Positions 16,827-24,755 of a stretch of DNA of 64,000 nt are shown piece by piece; positions within the stretch are counted from its first letter, which is position 1; each line of letters starts with the position of its first letter. Below the pieces are notes generated by a model that was not told the DNA's origin, ran no database searches, and worked only from the letters and a program-made list of their open reading frames with translations. Made by a program: the position numbers and the translations under genes. Source of the DNA: JANNRA01 sp031401035. Lineage in GTDB: Bacteria; Desulfobacterota; Binatia; HRBIN30; CADEER01. The stretch spans positions 1-64,000 of the forward strand of contig JANNRA010000013.1 in the NCBI GenBank assembly GCA_031401035.1, given 5' to 3'.

Positions 16827-17678
16827 GTGGATATCGACGCGAAGCTCGCCGCACTGCGCGATGCGTTGGAGGGCATGGGGCGGGTGCTGATCGCGTTTTC
16901 GGGCGGTGTCGATTCGAGTTTCCTCCTGCAGGTCGCCGTCGACGTGCTCGGCGACGGCGCCGTGGCGCTGACGACGCACTCGCCGACGGCGCCGGAGGAG
17001 GACGAGGCCATGGCGCGGGCGCTGGCCGCAACCCTCGGCGTGCACCATGTCTGTCTCGATGCGAACGAACTCGACATTCCCGGTTACGCCGACAATCCCA
17101 CGAACCGCTGCTATTTCTGCAAGGGGAGCTTGTACGACATCTGTCGCGCCGAGGCGGCGCGCCTTGGGATTGCCCAGATCGTCGATGGCGTCAACTTGGA
17201 TGATCTTGCCGACTACCGCCCGGGTCTCCGCGCAGCGGAGGAGTACGGCGTTCGCCACCCCCTGGCCGAGGTCGGGCTCACGAAGGCTGAGATTCGGGTG
17301 CTCAGCCGGCGGGTGGGTCTGCCGACAGCCGACAAGCCCGCCAGCCCATGCCTCTCGTCGCGCTTTCCATACGGTACGCGCATCACCCTCGACGGACTAC
17401 GCAAGGTGGCGCTGGCGGAGCAGGCGCTTCGGCGTCTCGGGTTTCCTGAGTGCCGTGTGCGTTCGCATGATCCGATCGCGCGAATCGAAGTGCCGGCGCA
17501 CGATGTGTCGCGGCTTGCTGCGGACGAGGTGCGCGCGGCGGTGGTCCGCGAAGTCAAGGCGGCCGGCTTCCTCTATGTCACGGTCGATCTGCAGGGGTTC
17601 AGGTCTGGGAGCCTCAACGAGGCACTGCCGGGCGCGCCAGGATCCACTCCGCCCAACGCAGATCCTCCGGCGTCGTGA
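16827..17678 (+). CDS. larE: ATP-dependent sacrificial sulfur transferase LarE-like
   Basis: LarE donates a cysteine sulfur to the pyridinium cofactor of lactate racemase-type nickel-pincer enzymes. 283 residues from the GTG at 16827. PP-loop SGGVDSS is at 25-31, a CYFC pair at 95-98, DGVNLDDLADYRPG near 120-133, and the family's sacrificial cysteine position is Cys175 in PASPCLSSRFPYGTR. No larB, larC or larA is in view. Sulfur transfer to another target is therefore possible; family assignment is firm and substrate open. Its 3' end overlaps convergent ispD by 65 nt. Confidence 0.9.
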   Translation: MDIDAKLAALRDALEGMGRVLIAFSGGVDSSFLLQVAVDVLGDGAVALTTHSPTAPEEDEAMARALAATLGVHHVCLDANELDIPGYADNPTNRCYFCKGSLYDICRAEAARLGIAQIVDGVNLDDLADYRPGLRAAEEYGVRHPLAEVGLTKAEIRVLSRRVGLPTADKPASPCLSSRFPYGTRITLDGLRKVALAEQALRRLGFPECRVRSHDPIARIEVPAHDVSRLAADEVRAAVVREVKAAGFLYVTVDLQGFRSGSLNEALPGAPGSTPPNADPPAS

Positions 17679-18300
17679 TCTTTCGATTCTGGACATCGCC
17701 GGGCACCACGTAGACGCGCCGACCGAGGCGTTCAACGAGCATCGCATCGTCGGTCGCGGCGTCAGCCGCAACGCCGGCGTGAGCGGCGCGGATAATGTCC
17801 GCCTGAAACACCTGCGGCGTTTGCGCCAGCCACAAGTGTGCGCGCGGTGGCGTCGCTTCGATCCAACCCTCCGCGTGCACCTGCTTGATTGTGTCGGTGG
17901 CGGGGATGCACGGCACCGCCGCCCCATGCACGCGTGCCGCGCCAATCACGGCGCGGATGACCTCCGCAGTGACAAACGGACGGGCCGCGTCATGGATGGC
18001 AATCAGTGGCGCGGCTCCGGCAGCCGCCAGTCCGGCGCGGACGGAGTCACCGCGTTCGGTCCCACCGGTCACGATGGCCGGCTCCAAGGGGAGCGGATCG
18101 GCGCGGGCGATCGCCCCCTTGGCACGTTCCTCCCAGCCAGGCGGTACGACCAAGACGACGCGCGTTACTTCCTGGACTGCCAGAAGGGCACGCACCGCAC
18201 GCAGGAAAAGCGGCTCTCCCCCCAAGGGAACGAACGCCTTGGGGATCCCGGCGCCAAGCCGCGATCCCGGACCGGCAGCGACGATGACCGCGGTGGTCAG
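17614..18300 (-). CDS. ispD: 2-C-methyl-D-erythritol 4-phosphate cytidylyltransferase
   Basis: Couples MEP to CTP in the non-mevalonate isoprenoid route. 228 residues with the CTP-binding AAGPGSRLGAGIPKAF, IHDAARPFV and PATDTIKQV segments, and LAQTPQVFQADIIRAAH and TDDAMLVE later. The nucleotide-binding loop starts only about 7 residues in, and no ATG, GTG or TTG lies between the carD stop and that loop. The most consistent start is CTG at 18300, forming a CTGA overlap with the carD stop. An initiation codon this rare deserves direct testing. Transcribed after carD, as in several deltaproteobacteria. IspF is not adjacent. Confidence 0.93.
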   Translation of the reverse strand: MTTAVIVAAGPGSRLGAGIPKAFVPLGGEPLFLRAVRALLAVQEVTRVVLVVPPGWEERAKGAIARADPLPLEPAIVTGGTERGDSVRAGLAAAGAAPLIAIHDAARPFVTAEVIRAVIGAARVHGAAVPCIPATDTIKQVHAEGWIEATPPRAHLWLAQTPQVFQADIIRAAHAGVAADAATDDAMLVERLGRRVYVVPGDVQNRKITTPEDLRWAEWILARPAVPR

Positions 18301-18806
18301 CGGGCGAAGATGGTCTTGAGCTCTTCCATGATCTTCTCCTCGGGGTGCGAGCGAGCGATGGAGAGCTCTTTGACGAGCAGGTTGCGAGCCGTGTCGAGCA
18401 TCTTGCGCTCGCCGAACGACAGTTCCTTGTCGCCCTTGAGCACGAAGAGGTCGCGCAATACCTTGGCGATCTCGAGCACCGAACCCGTCTTGATCTTCTC
18501 GGTGTACTCCCGGTAGCGGCGATTCCACGTCTGCTGGTCGATCTCGACCCGCTTCTCGCGCAGGATCTTGTACACCTTGGTGACCATCTCTCGGCCAATG
18601 ACGCGGCGCAGGCCGACGGAGGTCACGTTCTCGGTCGGGATCATGATCGTCATGTCGCTGTCGAGAATCCGCAACATGTAGAACGTCTTTTCGGTCCCAG
18701 AGACGACCTTCGTCTGGATGCTCTGGATGACCCCGACGCCATGCGCAGGGTAAACGACTTTCTCACCAACCTTAAAAATCGAGTCAGTCTTCCCTTTGCT
18801 TGGCAT
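18297..18806 (-). CDS. CarD/CdnL-family transcriptional regulator
   Basis: Binds RNA polymerase beta and stabilises open complexes, typically at rRNA and growth promoters. The 169-residue form from MPSKGKTDSIF is preferred. The N-terminal Tudor-like RNAP-interaction domain begins FKVGEKVVYPAHGVGVI; the helical DNA-binding C-domain includes YKILREKRVEIDQQTWNRRYREY and the conserved EIAKVLRDL. The stop overlaps the predicted ispD start, suggesting coupling. Upstream, TTGACG and CATTCT spaced by 17 nt (18838-18843 and 18815-18820, reverse) look like a sigma-70 promoter very close to the start codon. Confidence 0.92.
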   Translation of the reverse strand: MPSKGKTDSIFKVGEKVVYPAHGVGVIQSIQTKVVSGTEKTFYMLRILDSDMTIMIPTENVTSVGLRRVIGREMVTKVYKILREKRVEIDQQTWNRRYREYTEKIKTGSVLEIAKVLRDLFVLKGDKELSFGERKMLDTARNLLVKELSIARSHPEEKIMEELKTIFAR

Positions 18807-18814
18807 AGACCCGC

Positions 18815-18843
18815 AGAATGACACAAAAACGTTGAATCGTCAA
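18815..18843 (-). promoter_or_regulatory. Candidate sigma-70-type promoter of carD-ispD
   Basis: On the reverse strand TTGACG (18843-18838) and CATTCT (18820-18815) are separated by 17 nt in an otherwise AT-richer patch. The -35 matches five of six consensus bases, the -10 only three. The expected transcription start would be nearly at the carD ATG (18806), implying a leaderless or very short-leader mRNA. Confidence 0.35.
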
Positions 18844-18971
18844 ATAAGTTCGGCTGTTGCATGACGGGCTGGCGCCTCGCCCCGGTGCAGCGAATCCTTG
18901 CTCGCGGCGACCGCTTCGCAGTAGGTTGACTTCAAAGCATCGATTCACGGTGATCAGGACGCAGGGGGCGT

Positions 18972-21422
18972 GTGAGTCTCGGAGCAGGCGACAGAGTCCC
19001 GGGGGCGGACGGTGAGTCTGCTGGTCTACGGACCCCGTGGTTCGAGCGCTTCGCGCGCTCTGTGGTGCGCCATCGAGTGATGGTCGTCGCGGCGGTGCTG
19101 GCCATTACTGCGGGTTTGGCGGTGCAGCTGGGAAACCTCCACCTCGACATCCGGCGGCGCGCCAACCTGCCAAACGGGCATCCGTACGTGCAGATCCAGA
19201 ACCGTATCTCCGACCTGTTCGGCGGCGAGGCGATCGTCATCATCGGCGTGATCGCGCGCACCGGTGATGTGTTCCAGCCGGAGATCTTGGCCAAGATCCG
19301 ACGCATCACGGATCGTCTGGCCGCCTCGCCAAACGTCATCGTTCCGAGCCTCTTCAGCATTTCGGCGCCGTACGTTAAGACGGTGGTCACCAGCGAAAGT
19401 GGGGCGATGCGCATAGAGCCGCTCTTCCCGGCCGCCGCCCCGACTGCCGCCGCCATCGCCCGTGCGCGTGAGCGGATCGCCGCGGATCCGCTCCTCCGCG
19501 GCAACCACGTGTCGTCCGACCAACGGGCGGCAATGATCGTGGCCGACTTTGATGATCGGATTCGGGATGTCGATCTCGCGGCAATGATCGAACAGGCCGT
19601 GGCGCCGGAGCGGGATGAACATGTGACGATCGCGCTCGCTGGGGCGCCCATCCTGCGCCGTGAACTCGCTCGGTACACCGCGATGATGGCGTTCCTGTTC
19701 CCGCTCGCGGTCGTGATCATCGGACTCGTCCACTACGAAGCCTTCCGGACGCTGCAGGCGATGCTGTTGCCGCTCGTCACAGCCGTGCTCAGCGTGGTGT
19801 GGGCGCTCGGAATCATGGGACTGCTCGGGCTGCCGATGGACACGTGGAGTGCGATGACACCCGTGTTGATACTCGCCATCGCGGCGGGCCACGCGGTGCA
19901 GATCCTGAAGCGGTACTACGAGGAGTACGGGCGGGTCGGCGACAGCAGCGAAGCGGTGGTCCGGTCGATCGCCGCGGTTGGGCCGGTCATGGTCACTGCC
20001 GGGCTCATCGCGGCCGCAGGTTTTGCATCGCTGGCATCGTTCGGCATCGCGAGTGTGCGGGCATTCGGGACCCTGCTGGCCGCCGGCATCGTCAGTGCGC
20101 TGATCATCGAACTGACCTTCACGCCGGCCTGTCGGTCCATGCTGAGGCCGCCGCGGCGTCGCGAGCTCCTCCGCGAGGGCGGGGCGCGCCGGCTGGATCG
20201 CGGCCTCGACGCGCTGGCGCGAGTGGCGATCGGCCGTCCGCGGACTGTCGTGGCGATTGCCTGTGCGGTGGTGCTCGGCGCCGGCGTTGGAACCCTGTGG
20301 CTGCGCGTCGACAACAGTTTCCGACTATGGTTCGCGCCAGGGACGCAGGTGCGGATCGACGATCGGTTGCTCAATGACGAGCTGCCGGGCACGGCGACCT
20401 TGCGGGTGCTGATCGAAGGCGAGGCCGACGATGCGATGCTGCAACCCGCGGTCTTGGAGGCCATGAGCGACCTGCAGTTGCAAATGGCGTGGACTCCGGA
20501 GATCGGCGGGATCACGTCGATTGTCGACCACGTGCGCCGCATGCATCAGGCGATGCATGACGGCGACCCGGCGTTCTTTGTCGTGCCCGACGATCCGGCG
20601 GTCATCGGCGAGTACCTGTTCCTGTATGCCTCGGCCGCAGGGCCGGACGGGCTCGGGGCGTTCGTTGACGTGCGCAATCGCAGTGCGGTGATCCGGGCGC
20701 TGAGCAAGACCGACAGCGCGGCCTTCTCACGCGAGCTTCTCGCACGCTTGCAAGCCTACGCCACGGTGCGCTTCGCCGGCCTGCCGGTCCGCGTCGGCAT
20801 TGCTGGCGGGACCCTCGGCGTCCAGACCGCGATGAACGACCTGGTCGTGCATGACAAGATCCTCAACATGCTGCAGGTCGCAGCGATCATCTTGGTTCTG
20901 TGTGCGGTGGTCCTGCGATCGTTCGTCGGCGCGTTGTTCGTTCTCACGCCGCTGGCGTTGGCCAGCCTGGTCATCCTTGGCGGTATGGGCTGGACGGGCG
21001 TGTGGCTCGACATGAGTACCGCGGCGATCACTGCGATGGGCGTGAGTATCGGCGCCGACTTCGCCATCTATCTGCTCTTCCGGGTTCGAGAAGAGTTACG
21101 CCGCGGCGCGCCGCTCGAGGAGGCTTTGCGGACGGGCTTGCGCACCTCAGGCAAGGCTGCGGTGTACGTTTCGTCGGCTGTGGTGGCTGGGTACCTGACG
21201 CTGACACTGTCGGGGTTCAGCGTGTGGATCCGGCTCGCCGTGCTCACATCGCTGACCGTGGCGATGAGCGCGCTGACGACCTGTGCACTGCTCCCGGCGC
21301 TGATCCTGCTCACACGCCCCCGATTTCTGTCGCGGCCGGAGGTGGTAAGCGCTGGGCAGGGACTGTGCACGGCGGAGCCGCTCGCGCCGTCCCCGCGCAC
21401 GGCGAGCGCGAGCAACTCGTGA
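18972..21422 (+). CDS. MMPL/RND-family exporter
   Basis: A proton-driven exporter of the RND superfamily with twofold architecture. 816 residues from a GTG start. Each half has one N-terminal transmembrane helix (about 37-53 and about 420-438), a large periplasmic domain, then a five-helix bundle resembling a sterol-sensing domain. Typical segments are PVLILAIAAGHAVQILKRYY in the first half and GVSIGADFAIYLLFRVREEL in the second. MMPL proteins of this layout move lipids such as hopanoids or glycolipids. It converges, 1 nt apart, on the ketosynthase/ACAD/ACP operon, so it may export the lipid made there; that link is inference. Confidence 0.85.
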   Translation: MSLGAGDRVPGADGESAGLRTPWFERFARSVVRHRVMVVAAVLAITAGLAVQLGNLHLDIRRRANLPNGHPYVQIQNRISDLFGGEAIVIIGVIARTGDVFQPEILAKIRRITDRLAASPNVIVPSLFSISAPYVKTVVTSESGAMRIEPLFPAAAPTAAAIARARERIAADPLLRGNHVSSDQRAAMIVADFDDRIRDVDLAAMIEQAVAPERDEHVTIALAGAPILRRELARYTAMMAFLFPLAVVIIGLVHYEAFRTLQAMLLPLVTAVLSVVWALGIMGLLGLPMDTWSAMTPVLILAIAAGHAVQILKRYYEEYGRVGDSSEAVVRSIAAVGPVMVTAGLIAAAGFASLASFGIASVRAFGTLLAAGIVSALIIELTFTPACRSMLRPPRRRELLREGGARRLDRGLDALARVAIGRPRTVVAIACAVVLGAGVGTLWLRVDNSFRLWFAPGTQVRIDDRLLNDELPGTATLRVLIEGEADDAMLQPAVLEAMSDLQLQMAWTPEIGGITSIVDHVRRMHQAMHDGDPAFFVVPDDPAVIGEYLFLYASAAGPDGLGAFVDVRNRSAVIRALSKTDSAAFSRELLARLQAYATVRFAGLPVRVGIAGGTLGVQTAMNDLVVHDKILNMLQVAAIILVLCAVVLRSFVGALFVLTPLALASLVILGGMGWTGVWLDMSTAAITAMGVSIGADFAIYLLFRVREELRRGAPLEEALRTGLRTSGKAAVYVSSAVVAGYLTLTLSGFSVWIRLAVLTSLTVAMSALTTCALLPALILLTRPRFLSRPEVVSAGQGLCTAEPLAPSPRTASASNS

Positions 21423-21423
21423 T

Positions 21424-22674
21424 CTACGCGGCGCTCAGGAGAAGGTAGCCGTTGACGCCGCCATATCCATAGCTCGTCACCAGCGCGGTGCGGACCGGAC
21501 GTCGCAGCGGTTCGCCGATGACGTGCAGGGCCCGACACTCCGGAGCGGGGGTGAGGAGATTGGCGGTCGGCGGAATGCAGCCGTGCGCGATCGCCAAGGC
21601 GCTTGCGGCGGCCTGAAAGGCGCCCGCGGCGCCGAACGGATGTCCGAGAACGCCCTTGATCGAGCTGATGGGGATCGCCGGAAGGAACTCGCCGAGCGCC
21701 GCGTTGAGCACCGTGAGTTCCTTGCGGTCGAACAGCGGCGCCGCGTTGGCGTGCGCGCAGACGTAGTCGATCGCGCCTGGGGCGGTTGCGGCGACCGTGA
21801 GCAGGCGGCGCAGGGCCGTCGCACCGGCGCCGCCCGATTCATCCGTTCCATAGAGTCCGCGTGCGTCGCACGAGAAGGCGGCGCCATCGACGCGCGCATA
21901 GACGCGAGCCCCGCGGGCGTGCGCGTGCGTCGCTTCCTCGAGCACCAGGAAAGCGCTTCCTTCGCTCAGCACCATGCCGCCGTGGGCAGCGTCGAACGGG
22001 CGCGCGGCGTGAATCGGATCGTCGTTGGCGGTCGAGAGTTCGTTCGTCCGGCACAGGGCTGCGAAACCGAGCGGGCTCAGCGGCGCCTCGGTGCCGCCGG
22101 CCAGGACGACGTCGACGATGCCCGACTCGATCAGGGCGGCGCCATGGGCGATGGCTTGTAGGCTCGATGGGCAGCCGCTTGAGAAGGTGACCTGTGGTCC
22201 TTGCGCGCCCGCCGCAGAAGCCACCTCGACGCCGGGGCCGTGGTTGCCTGCCCCCGCCACAATGAACGGGTTGACCCTGCGCGCGCCGCGTTCGAGCAGT
22301 ATGGCCGCTTGTTGCTCCGCGTCGATCCAGCCGCCCAGTGCAGTGCCGAGTGTCACGGCCATCGCGGTCGGTGCGACCGCATCGCGCCCGAGGTGCGCAT
22401 CGGCGAGGGCCAGGCTCGCTGCCGCAAGCGCCAATTGTGCCGCTCGAGTAGTCGTTCGGAGCGTACGTGGTTCCAGGAGGCCGACATAGTCGGCATCGGC
22501 AACCTGGCCCCCGATGCGACACGGGAGGCCGCTGGTGTCAAAGCAATCGAGCAGCCGGATCGCACCGCGGCCGCTACACACCGCGTCCCAGAAACGCTCG
22601 TGGCCCGCCCCGGTAGGCCCGAGAACGCCGAGCCCGGTAATGACCGTCGTACGCTGGCCCACGGTACGCCTCAC
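21424..22674 (-). CDS. Beta-ketoacyl-ACP synthase (KAS-II/FabF-like)
   Basis: Condensing enzyme of the thiolase fold, 416 residues. The active-site Cys168 is in TFSSGCPSSLQA. The two histidines are His308 (in YVCAHANAA) and His345 (in KGVLGHPFGAAG), and Lys340 precedes the second. The first histidine box departs from the usual THGTGT form, so this is a divergent, specialised ketosynthase and not housekeeping FabF. It starts with GTG overlapping the ACAD stop (GTGA). It is the last gene of an ACP-ACAD-KS operon and should extend an acyl chain on the neighbouring ACP. Confidence 0.88.
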   Translation of the reverse strand: MRRTVGQRTTVITGLGVLGPTGAGHERFWDAVCSGRGAIRLLDCFDTSGLPCRIGGQVADADYVGLLEPRTLRTTTRAAQLALAAASLALADAHLGRDAVAPTAMAVTLGTALGGWIDAEQQAAILLERGARRVNPFIVAGAGNHGPGVEVASAAGAQGPQVTFSSGCPSSLQAIAHGAALIESGIVDVVLAGGTEAPLSPLGFAALCRTNELSTANDDPIHAARPFDAAHGGMVLSEGSAFLVLEEATHAHARGARVYARVDGAAFSCDARGLYGTDESGGAGATALRRLLTVAATAPGAIDYVCAHANAAPLFDRKELTVLNAALGEFLPAIPISSIKGVLGHPFGAAGAFQAAASALAIAHGCIPPTANLLTPAPECRALHVIGEPLRRPVRTALVTSYGYGGVNGYLLLSAA

Positions 22675-23813
22675 AGCCGAAGGTGGCTGGCCACCAGGTC
22701 CTTCATCACCTCGGATGTGCCGCCGCCAAGACTCAGGACGCGCGCGTCACGGTACGCGCGGGTCACCCAGTTCTCTTCGAGGAACCCGTTACCGCCAAAG
22801 AGCTGGATGCAGCGCTCGATGACCCGCTGGACCACGTCTACCACCTGGAACTTGATCATGCAGATGCGCTTCGCGTCCACGTGCCCGTCGCGGAACCGTT
22901 CGCAGACGGAATACACGAACGCACGTGCCATCTCGATCTCGGCCGACATCTCCGCGATGCGGTGGCGGATGGTCTGCAGGGCCGTCAGCGGTTTACCGTA
23001 GGCTTGGCGAGCCTTCAGATAGGTGATCGTGTCCTCGAGGACGAGTGCGGCGAGGGCGAGGCTGCACACGCCGCCGATCAGCCTCTCCTCCAGGAGATTC
23101 TGCGTGTGGTAGTAGTACCCGAGATGGGCCTTACCAACCGTGTATGATTTCGGAACCCGGCAGCGGTCGAACGTCAGCCAACCGGTGGGGGATGAGTGCA
23201 GGCCGAGCTTGCGGAGCGTCTGCTTCACTGCGAAGCCGGGCGTGTCCGTCGGGATGAGCAGCAGGGACATCCCGTTCGGTCCGCGATCCGGGCGTGTACG
23301 GACCAGGGTCACCACAAAGTCGGCGATTGGGCCGTTGGTGATGTACGTCTTCTCGCCCGAAACCACCCAGAAATCCCCGTCGTCCTCGGCGCGGCACTGC
23401 ACAGCCCCGGAGATGTCGGACCCACCGGTCGGTTCCGTCGATGCGAGCGCACCGATCTTTTCACCTCGAATCGCCGGCGCCAGGAACTGGCTCTTCTGGG
23501 CAGCGGTGCCGTACCGGGCGAGAAGCGGCGAAAAGAAGTTCGTCTGCGCGAGGATGCTGAGCGCGACGCCCCCCATATGGCAGCGCGGCAGCTCCTCTGC
23601 CAGCACCACCGTGTATCCGAAGTCCAAACCGCGCCCGCCGTACTCGAGCGGTTGGGTCAATCCGAGCAGCCCGCGCTCGCCAAGGTCGCGAAACACGCTC
23701 CGTGGCAATTCTCGAAGGGACTCCCAGCGTTCGGTGTTCGGCGAGATCAACTCAAGGATCGCCGAATTAACGACTGGTCGAAAGGCCTGATGCACGTCCA
23801 AGAGTAGAGCCAT
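22671..23813 (-). CDS. Acyl-CoA dehydrogenase-family flavoprotein
   Basis: FAD enzyme that oxidises acyl thioesters at the alpha-beta bond. 380 residues with the N-terminal helical domain (LGLTQPLEYGGRGLDFG), the flavin-binding ALASTEPTGGSDISG and WVVSGEKTYITNGPIAD, and the C-terminal IQLFGGNGFLEENWVTRAYRDAR. The late SLGGGTSEVMKDLVA supplies the usual catalytic/adenine region with Glu. Its ATG overlaps the ACP stop (TGATG) and its stop overlaps the ketosynthase GTG. This tight packing suggests the substrate is an acyl-ACP, as in secondary-metabolite pathways, not a free CoA ester. Confidence 0.92.
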   Translation of the reverse strand: MALLLDVHQAFRPVVNSAILELISPNTERWESLRELPRSVFRDLGERGLLGLTQPLEYGGRGLDFGYTVVLAEELPRCHMGGVALSILAQTNFFSPLLARYGTAAQKSQFLAPAIRGEKIGALASTEPTGGSDISGAVQCRAEDDGDFWVVSGEKTYITNGPIADFVVTLVRTRPDRGPNGMSLLLIPTDTPGFAVKQTLRKLGLHSSPTGWLTFDRCRVPKSYTVGKAHLGYYYHTQNLLEERLIGGVCSLALAALVLEDTITYLKARQAYGKPLTALQTIRHRIAEMSAEIEMARAFVYSVCERFRDGHVDAKRICMIKFQVVDVVQRVIERCIQLFGGNGFLEENWVTRAYRDARVLSLGGGTSEVMKDLVASHLRL

Positions 23814-24076
23814 CAGCGTGGATGGATCAGTAGGTGAATGTACCGTGCAATAGCACCGAACTCATTCAATTCGACAACCTGAATCGGGTCGATCTCGATG
23901 TTAAGCTCGTCTTCGAGAGCTACCTGCACCTCAAGGAAAGCAACCGAATCCATTTGGAGGTCACCATCGATGGTTGCACCGTCCCGGGCGAGGGTTCCAT
24001 CAACCCTTCCGATGTCGACCAGAAACCCAGCTAAAAGTAGTCGTACGTCGTCAAGTCCAACGTCCCGTAAGGCCAT
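23813..24076 (-). CDS. Acyl carrier protein
   Basis: An 87-residue stand-alone ACP; start MALRDVGLDDVR at 24076 preferred, with 21 further open codons upstream of poor similarity. The phosphopantetheine attachment serine is Ser44 in DLQMDSVAFLEV, followed by the acidic recognition helix VALEDELNIEID and the ELNEFGAIARYI third helix. The DSV variant of the usual DSL motif and its place ahead of ACAD and KS genes mark it as pathway-dedicated. It is divergent from the GNAT gene, 123 nt apart. Confidence 0.88.
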   Translation of the reverse strand: MALRDVGLDDVRLLLAGFLVDIGRVDGTLARDGATIDGDLQMDSVAFLEVQVALEDELNIEIDPIQVVELNEFGAIARYIHLLIHPR

Positions 24077-24199
24077 TGTCCGCTCCAAATGGAATTTCCC
24101 AGCCACGCGGTCTATACGCCTTGCATGGATGCTAGGCAATCGGCCGAGCGCGAGTGCGCCTGACTATTCAGCTGTGCCCGACGCAATCAGGTACCGAAG

Positions 24200-24745
24200 A
24201 TGCTCAGATTCTCGGTAGCTTTTGGCCCGCAGCGACTGGACGCTCGTCGCCTGCAGGCCCTCGTATACTCAGAAGACCTGGGGCACATTCCGGACGACGG
24301 CTTGGATGCTGTCGCGGCCTTCATCGTCGCGCTATCTCCGTTCGAGGAAGTGGTCGCGTCGTTCCGTCTTGCCGGTCCGGAACTCCGTCCCTTCGATTTC
24401 GAACGTCATCTGAGCCTCGACCGTCTCGCGGGACCAACATGTCGTCCTGCGCTGGTAGGCAGACTGTGCCTTCGGCGAGAGTACCGATCGGCTGCGAATA
24501 GCATTCCCATACAGGATGGCCTCCTCCGATTTGCGATTGCGACCGCAGAGGCCTCATCTATCACTGACCTCTTCCTTTACACCTACGAGCATCTCGTATC
24601 ATTTTACAGGGGCGCGCTTTTCGAAGATACCGGTGTGCTTTTTCGCCATGGAGATTGGGGGTTGGTTCGCTTAATGCGCCTCAAGGTAGCGACCGCCATC
24701 CAGCGCCTAGCGACCAAGCGGGCAAGAGCGATGCGTCACAACTAG
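24200..24745 (+). CDS. GNAT-fold acyltransferase, N-acyl amino acid synthase-like
   Basis: A 181-residue protein whose middle and end resemble the acyl-homoserine-lactone/N-acyl amino acid synthase (FeeM-like) branch of GNATs: PALVGRLCLRREYRSA, then LLRFAIATAEASSITDLFLY and YEHLVSFYRGALFEDTGV. FeeM-type enzymes use a dedicated acyl-ACP to acylate an amine. Here a stand-alone ACP gene lies divergently next door, which fits. Codon use is less GC-rich than in flanking housekeeping genes. The start has only a weak ribosome-binding site. Assignment to GNAT is moderate, and the N-acyl amino acid product is a guess. Confidence 0.55.
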   Translation: MLRFSVAFGPQRLDARRLQALVYSEDLGHIPDDGLDAVAAFIVALSPFEEVVASFRLAGPELRPFDFERHLSLDRLAGPTCRPALVGRLCLRREYRSAANSIPIQDGLLRFAIATAEASSITDLFLYTYEHLVSFYRGALFEDTGVLFRHGDWGLVRLMRLKVATAIQRLATKRARAMRHN

Positions 24746-24755
24746 ATTCCGCATA

